Assembly (NCBI GenBank): GCA_030737875.1
Contig: CM060924.1
Coordinates: 146,438,197-146,502,196 of the forward strand
Direction: 5' to 3'
Source: Allium sativum
Taxonomy: Eukaryota > Streptophyta > Magnoliopsida > Asparagales > Amaryllidaceae
Length of the DNA: 64,000 bases
A program made the position numbers and the translations under genes. Below are positions 62,001 through 64,000 of the stretch, one piece after another. The stretch's first letter is position 1. Every line of letters begins with the position of its first letter. Below the pieces are notes generated by a model. It searched no databases, was not told where the DNA came from, and was given only the letters and a program-made list of their open reading frames with translations.

Positions 62001-63387
62001 AAAGACCATATACTAGCTATCAAGTTATGGGTGAGGTTGGCTATCTGGAAGTGGGCATCGATGGGCCTTAGTGTAGTTCTCATACATGATTTTTCTTGGA
62101 TTGCCTTTCAGTAGTTGAGGGAGGGGTCACGTGGGACCATAGCCACGGGTACAAAAACAGACCTTGATATCTGCATCAGCAGATGACTTAAAGCTCCCAA
62201 CCGAGTTCCGTATTTCTTGTTTTGCCCTGGCACGGAACTCGGATGGCACATTGAGGAACATGTGCATCTAGACATGGAAAACGATTCACGATACATACGT
62301 GGGATAAAGGGCGCGGTTGACGGGTGGCATAATCCCTAGTGGCCCTAGGTGGCTGAACCCAAACCGAGACACGGAAACGTTCATTAGGTAGCATAATCCC
62401 TAGTGGTCCTAGGTGGCATAAATCCTAAGTGGACACGCGATAGTTCTTGGTAAGAAAACATAACTAGATCAAGGGTAGCAGTCCAAAATAACCTCAAGGA
62501 TAAAATGTTCACATGGGAAAGCCTGTATGGCCTACGGCAAAGGACTGAACTTATACATGGAAAGAAACATACGAGTTAGGAAAAACTACATATGTTATAT
62601 ATTAGGTTGACATGGACCATTACATGACAATGGGCAAGGGACATTCATAGTTAACACATGACGCGGGTTGGGATATTAGTACGAAAGGTGCAGAGCAAAT
62701 ATACATGTTAGAACTAGGGGAAATATACATGATAGATACCGTGGGATGTTATACAGGATAGATACCTTGGGATAGTATACTTGATAGAAACCTGACAATG
62801 TGATACCTTGATTTATCTTGACACCGTAGTTTATCATGACACACTCGTGTATCTTGGTACAGTAGTGCATCCTGTTATTTTGGTTTAGCTTATCTATCTT
62901 GTCATCATACTTATGTTCATCTCAGTTCCTCATGCCAGTTAACTTTACTAGTTAATATACTGATAGTAGATAGGGCTTACCAGTCTTTATGACTGACCCC
63001 GTTTTGTTTCGCCTCTTGTCTTCCGTTTCCCCCCAGGTTACAGGGAGGAAATGCTATTGTTAGTTTGGACTTCTTCTGTTTGAAGGTCATAACGCATGGC
63101 TTGGACTTTTCCTGGCTATGGCTACTTTACTGGTTTACTTGGGGAATAATTTATGAAATGGTTTTATGCTTCTTTATTATTGCAAGACAGGTTTTGATGT
63201 ATTCTGATGTAAAAGGCTTTAGACCTTATTTTATACGGTAATGAAAGTTGATTTTACTTCCGTTGTTTTATATATATATATATATGTTCTGTCTTGTAAT
63301 ATTTCTGTGCATGTTTACCTCGATAATGCTTCACCAAACCTAGTGCATTCCCTTTGTGAGTGACCCTAGCGGAGGTGGGGTGTTACA
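59011..63387 (+). repeat. Element 3 3' LTR (4,377 bp)
   Basis: Full-length partner of 52765-57140. The TATA box is at 59399-59407. Confidence 0.95.
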
Positions 63388-63593
63388 TTAACCCAATTGT
63401 TGTAGACATCAGAGGTCATATTCATATGCATGCTGAACACATTGCATTTCTTTTCCGTTTCCCTATATTGTATCAGTTATCAAACTATCACAGCTTTTGC
63501 TTCACCCAATTTTACTGCCATCTTTTCTAGTTGAACTGGAAGTTTGCTATTTCACTACACAGTTCACTACTTCACTATTACCATGTTGATATG
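63388..63593. other. Intron-like DNA after element 3
   Basis: Continues the ClpR intron from 52764 after the duplication TTAAC. T-rich, with no exon recognised. Confidence 0.45.
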
Positions 63594-63684
63594 TGTAACA
63601 CCTCGAAATTAGATACACTTTAACCATACAATAAAGAAAATTAATTAAAGGGTTAATTAATTAATAAAATAAAAAATAAATAGA

Positions 63685-63732
<48 letters not shown>

Positions 63733-64000
63733 CAATTATGTTAAGAAGGTGCAAGTTTATAAATGCGCATAAAAGAAAAGAAAAGTGCATGCGAATTTAA
63801 TTAGGCTACAGTAAAAGAAATATTAGTGTAAATTAAAATGTACGGTAAAAAGTGAAAATTTTATGCAATTAATGCAACGCAATAATGCTTAAGAAAAGAA
63901 CGCATAAAAATAAGGAAAATTAGTGCAATAATGCGTGCGGTAAAAAGGAGTAAATAAAAATGAATAGATTTGCAAAGTGATGTATGTATTTAAAAAGAAA
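63594..64000 (+). repeat. Start of another LTR, cut by window end
   Basis: TGTAACACCTCG is the same type of LTR start as in the other elements, followed by AT-rich DNA with a (TA)n tract at about 63689-63727. The partner LTR and target duplication would be outside the window, so the call rests on the start motif alone. Confidence 0.45.

Larger units (their letters stand above)
52765..63387 (+). mobile_element. Element 3: LARD-like LTR retrotransposon, group A, in ClpR intron
   Basis: A 10.62-kb element with a perfect duplication TTAAC (52760-52764 and 63388-63392). LTRs are 52765-57140 and 59011-63387; the internal region is 1,870 bp. It lies 27 bp behind the third ClpR exon. Its LTR ends, leader and tail match element 1, but it has no intact gag. 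LTR divergence is around one percent by eye. Confidence 0.95.

Overview
The window is plant nuclear DNA, most likely eudicot, from a gene-poor, heterochromatin-like region. It is AT-rich, and about 43 kb of the 64 kb consists of LTR retrotransposons or their solo LTRs. The only recognisable host-type genes are broken: a PIF/Harbinger (ALP1-like) nuclease, the last exon of a monoacylglycerol-lipase-like gene, and three exons of a plastid ClpR-like gene. No intact host gene, tRNA or rRNA gene was seen.

Layout. Positions 61-700 and 10384-10486 are two halves of one minus-strand ALP1-like reading frame, split in frame by element 1 (701-10383, minus, 5-bp duplication AATTG). Positions 10487-15931 hold two foldback MITEs, LTR fragments, the lipase fragment and a single copia-type LTR. 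Element 2 (15932-27068, plus) follows, then old repeat DNA carrying a solo LTR (28451-34101, minus). Element 4 (36510-48476, minus, duplication AAGGG) is very young. After more non-coding DNA come a CACTA-type terminus (50139) and the ClpR exons (52338-52737). Element 3 (52765-63387, plus, duplication TTAAC) sits in the intron directly after the third exon. A further LTR begins at 63594 and runs off the window.

The four complete elements share one architecture. They have very long LTRs (3.8-5.0 kb) starting TGTAAC and ending GTTACA, a primer-binding site like initiator tRNA-Met (GGTATCAGAGC), a polypurine block of the type ACGAAAT...GGGGAGAA, and a small internal region (1.1-3.4 kb) without pol. 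Only element 1 keeps a gene, a 322-residue gag with two CCHC knuckles. They fall into two groups. Group A is elements 1 and 3 (LTR start TGTAACAACC); group B is elements 2 and 4 and the solo LTR (TGTAACGACC or TGTAACAACC start). All would depend on an autonomous Ty3/gypsy relative, probably of the Tekay/Del chromovirus type, that is not in the window.

I found no new gene system. The most unusual signals are inside the LTRs: six GTCGAC palindromes spaced 12-12-20-12-12 upstream of the element 1 TATA box; a different 29-bp triplicate at the same place in its sister element 3; telomere-motif sequence right after both TATA boxes; a long array of GGTTAAG/CTTAACC hairpin units; and the graded loss of coding capacity among related elements.
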